A DNA stretch of 64,000 bases from Arthrobacter sp. FW306-2-2C-D06B (GTDB taxonomy: Bacteria > Actinomycetota > Actinomycetes > Actinomycetales > Micrococcaceae): the NCBI RefSeq assembly GCF_021789175.1, contig NZ_CP084560.1:1488001-1552000 (forward strand), read 5' to 3'. Shown piece after piece: positions 62,447 to 64,000 of this stretch. Each line of letters opens with the position of its first letter. Position 1 is the stretch's first letter. The translations under genes were made by a program, and so were the position numbers. Under the pieces are notes generated by a model. That model was not told where the DNA came from, made no database searches, and saw nothing but the letters and a program-made list of their open reading frames with translations.

Positions 62447-63778
62447 ATGAATCCCGTCATTCTGTTCATTCTCGGAGTCGTCTTCGTCGCGATCGGCGTG
62501 GCCGTCTCCATTGCGCTGCACGAGGTGGGGCACTTGCTTCCCGCCAAGCTGTTCAAGGTGCGCGTCACGAAATACATGATCGGTTTCGGCCCTACCCTGT
62601 GGTCCACGCGGAAAGGCGAGACCGAGTACGGCGTCAAGGCCATCCCGCTGGGCGGCTACGTGGCCATGATCGGCATGTACCCGCCCAACAAGCAAGATGG
62701 CAGCGTCAGGCCGTCGAGCACCGGCATGTTCCAGACCCTTGCCACCGAGGCCCGGTCCGCGGCGCACGAGGAAGTGGGCCCCGGGGACGAGAACCGGGTC
62801 TTCTACAGGCTGCCGGTCTGGAAAAAGGTCATCATCATGCTGGGTGGCCCGGCGATGAACCTGCTCATCGGCCTGGTGCTGACCGCGGTGCTGCTGATGG
62901 GCTTCGGCGTGTCCACGGCAACCACCACCATTGCCGAAGTGTCAAAGTGCCAAGTGAAGGCCGGCGAGACCGTCGATCCGAATTCCCCGAACTGCCAATT
63001 GACGCCGGCAGCAGTGGCAAAGCTCCAGCCCAACGACGTCGTCACCAGCTTCGACGGGAAGCCCGTGACGAGCTGGGCTGAAATGAGCGGGTGGATCCGC
63101 GCATCCGCCGGCAAGGCCGTGCAGATCACCGTGGACCGTGGCGGCAAGAGCGTCACCACCCAAGTCACTCCCGTGCTGTCCGCGCGGCCCGTCATCGGCG
63201 ACAACGGCCAGCAGGCCAAGGGCGCGGACGGCAAGCCGCTGTACGAGGAAGTCGGCTTCCTCGGCATCGGTGCGCAGACCGCCATGGTTCCTCAACCGGC
63301 GTCGACCGTTCTTCCGATGGCCGGCGAGAACATCAAGCAAATCGCGGGAGTCATCCTCAACCTCCCCGCCAGGGTGGTCGGCGTGGCGCAAGCGGCTTTC
63401 GGCTCCGAACCGCGCGATCCCAACGGCCCCATCAGCGTGGTGGGAGTCGGCCGGGTGGCCGGCGAAGTGGCTGCCATGGATCAGGTTCCGCTGCAATCCC
63501 GCATCAGCGCCCTCGTGGGCCTCCTCGCCGGGCTGAACTTCGCCCTCGCCGTGTTCAACCTGGTTCCGCTCTTGCCGCTCGACGGCGGACACGTGGCGGG
63601 CGCGCTCTACGAAGGAGCCAGGCGTCGAATCGCGAAGCTGTTCGGCAAACCGGATCCAGGCGCCTTCGACATCGCCAAGCTCCTGCCGCTTACCTACGTC
63701 GTGGCGAGTGTCCTCATGGCCATGAGCGCTTTGCTGATCTACGCGGACATCGTCAAGCCCGTCAACCTCTTCGGCTGA
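62447..63778 (+). CDS. rip1: Site-2 protease, M50 family (Rip1/RseP-like)
   Basis: Intramembrane zinc metalloprotease that cuts anti-sigma factors and other membrane proteins. 443 aa. Zinc motif HEVGH gives H25, E26, H29 in the first helix; the conserved LLPLDGGHVAG is near 373, one PDZ domain (about 180-270) between. GFGPTLWSTRKGETEYGVKAIPLGGYVAM is typical. Start chosen at the ATG with CAAGGC nearby; similarity to M50 begins here. Usual neighbour of dxr in actinobacteria. Confidence 0.95.
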   Translation: MNPVILFILGVVFVAIGVAVSIALHEVGHLLPAKLFKVRVTKYMIGFGPTLWSTRKGETEYGVKAIPLGGYVAMIGMYPPNKQDGSVRPSSTGMFQTLATEARSAAHEEVGPGDENRVFYRLPVWKKVIIMLGGPAMNLLIGLVLTAVLLMGFGVSTATTTIAEVSKCQVKAGETVDPNSPNCQLTPAAVAKLQPNDVVTSFDGKPVTSWAEMSGWIRASAGKAVQITVDRGGKSVTTQVTPVLSARPVIGDNGQQAKGADGKPLYEEVGFLGIGAQTAMVPQPASTVLPMAGENIKQIAGVILNLPARVVGVAQAAFGSEPRDPNGPISVVGVGRVAGEVAAMDQVPLQSRISALVGLLAGLNFALAVFNLVPLLPLDGGHVAGALYEGARRRIAKLFGKPDPGAFDIAKLLPLTYVVASVLMAMSALLIYADIVKPVNLFG

Positions 63779-63810
63779 TCTCGATTGGGCTTGGGGGATA
63801 GGCTATCCAT

Positions 63811-64000
63811 ATGACTGTTTTCGCTGTTGAGTATGTGTACGACGCCGAGTCCGCCGAGGTGCGCGACGCGAACCGCCCTGCCCACCGCGCCTGGCTCGCC
63901 AGCCTCGCCGAGCAGGGAACCCTGCTGGCGAGCGGCCCATACACCGATGGCGCGGGTGCGCTGCTGCTGCTTGAGGCCGCCGACGAGTCCGAGCTGAACG
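63811..64000 (+). CDS. YciI-like protein, 3' end cut by window
   Basis: First 63 residues of a small protein beginning MTVFAVEYVYD and with RPAHRAWLASLAEQGTLLASGPY, the typical YciI motif (R-x-x-H-x-x-W/F-L ... G), a dimeric alpha-beta fold of unknown or epimerase-like function. The GGGGATAGG ribosome site lies upstream. The stop codon is outside the window. Confidence 0.85.
   Translation, partial: MTVFAVEYVYDAESAEVRDANRPAHRAWLASLAEQGTLLASGPYTDGAGALLLLEAADESELN

Overview
The window is high-GC actinobacterial DNA with the look of an Arthrobacter-type member of the Micrococcaceae. This rests on strong GC bias at third codon positions, frequent GTG starts, single-chain glycyl-tRNA synthetase, a ribosomal protein S2 with an Ala/Glu/Pro-rich tail, and the order rpsB-tsf-pyrH-frr-cdsA ... 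dxr-M50 protease. The genus is inferred from reading alone. The window opens inside a transporter gene and closes inside a YciI-like gene.

1-15,000 is mostly housekeeping on the plus strand: a YdcZ-type transporter (partial), glyS, a GNAT acetyltransferase, a berberine-bridge-type FAD oxidase bracketed by two copies of a 66-bp inverted repeat, a YibE/F membrane protein with a His-rich start, an ABC exporter fused in one operon to a NarL-type two-component system, then dusB, dgt, dnaG and a tRNA-Asn.

15,000-34,200 is accessory. Two identical tRNA-Asn genes (82-bp exact repeat) bracket a 991-aa secreted NodB deacetylase with four fibronectin III and two jelly-roll-like modules, plus an MBL-fold hydrolase. 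A Bcr/CflA-type exporter, a holin-like membrane protein, a CDP-alcohol phosphotransferase, a DMT-type transporter and a GT4 glycosyltransferase follow, then a CAT-anticodon tRNA and a second, paralogous NodB protein with different carbohydrate-binding-like modules. Next come a GDSL hydrolase, an HSL-type esterase, an ECF sigma/membrane-protein pair, a secreted protein, a glutaryl-CoA dehydrogenase-like enzyme behind a perfect 10-bp inverted repeat, and an M23 peptidase that has lost a sensible stop codon.

34,500-39,600 is the translation/membrane-lipid block rpsB, tsf, pyrH, frr, cdsA, with hairpins between the genes, ending in a small DivIVA-domain protein.

39,500-45,500 holds two DUF485 plus sodium:solute symporter modules facing away from each other with a LytS/LytTR two-component system on one arm and a CRP-like site in the divergent promoter region: a carboxylate (acetate/pyruvate) sensing and uptake locus. 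A membrane protein and a DUF4383 protein follow.

46,600-59,750 is a branched-chain amino-acid catabolic block: Lrp regulator and bkdABC (branched-chain 2-oxoacid dehydrogenase), a cluster of mirrored short repeats, then TetR regulator and an operon for acyl-CoA carboxylase beta and alpha (methylcrotonyl-type), acyl-CoA dehydrogenase, ScoAB CoA-transferase, MaoC hydratase and CitE-like lyase. The gene content matches the Mycobacterium tuberculosis Rv2495c-Rv2506 region, where the CitE-like enzyme acts in leucine and itaconate breakdown. Together these genes would take leucine from its keto acid to acetyl-CoA and acetoacetate without a classical HMG-CoA lyase.

59,750-64,000 has a lipase-maturation-factor-like membrane protein, dxr, the M50 site-2 protease and the start of a YciI-like gene.

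I did not see a clear defence system, CRISPR array, transposase, integrase or secondary-metabolite cluster. The most interesting items are the leucine/itaconate block, the twin symporter locus, the tRNA-bracketed deacetylase, and the three families of short repeats.
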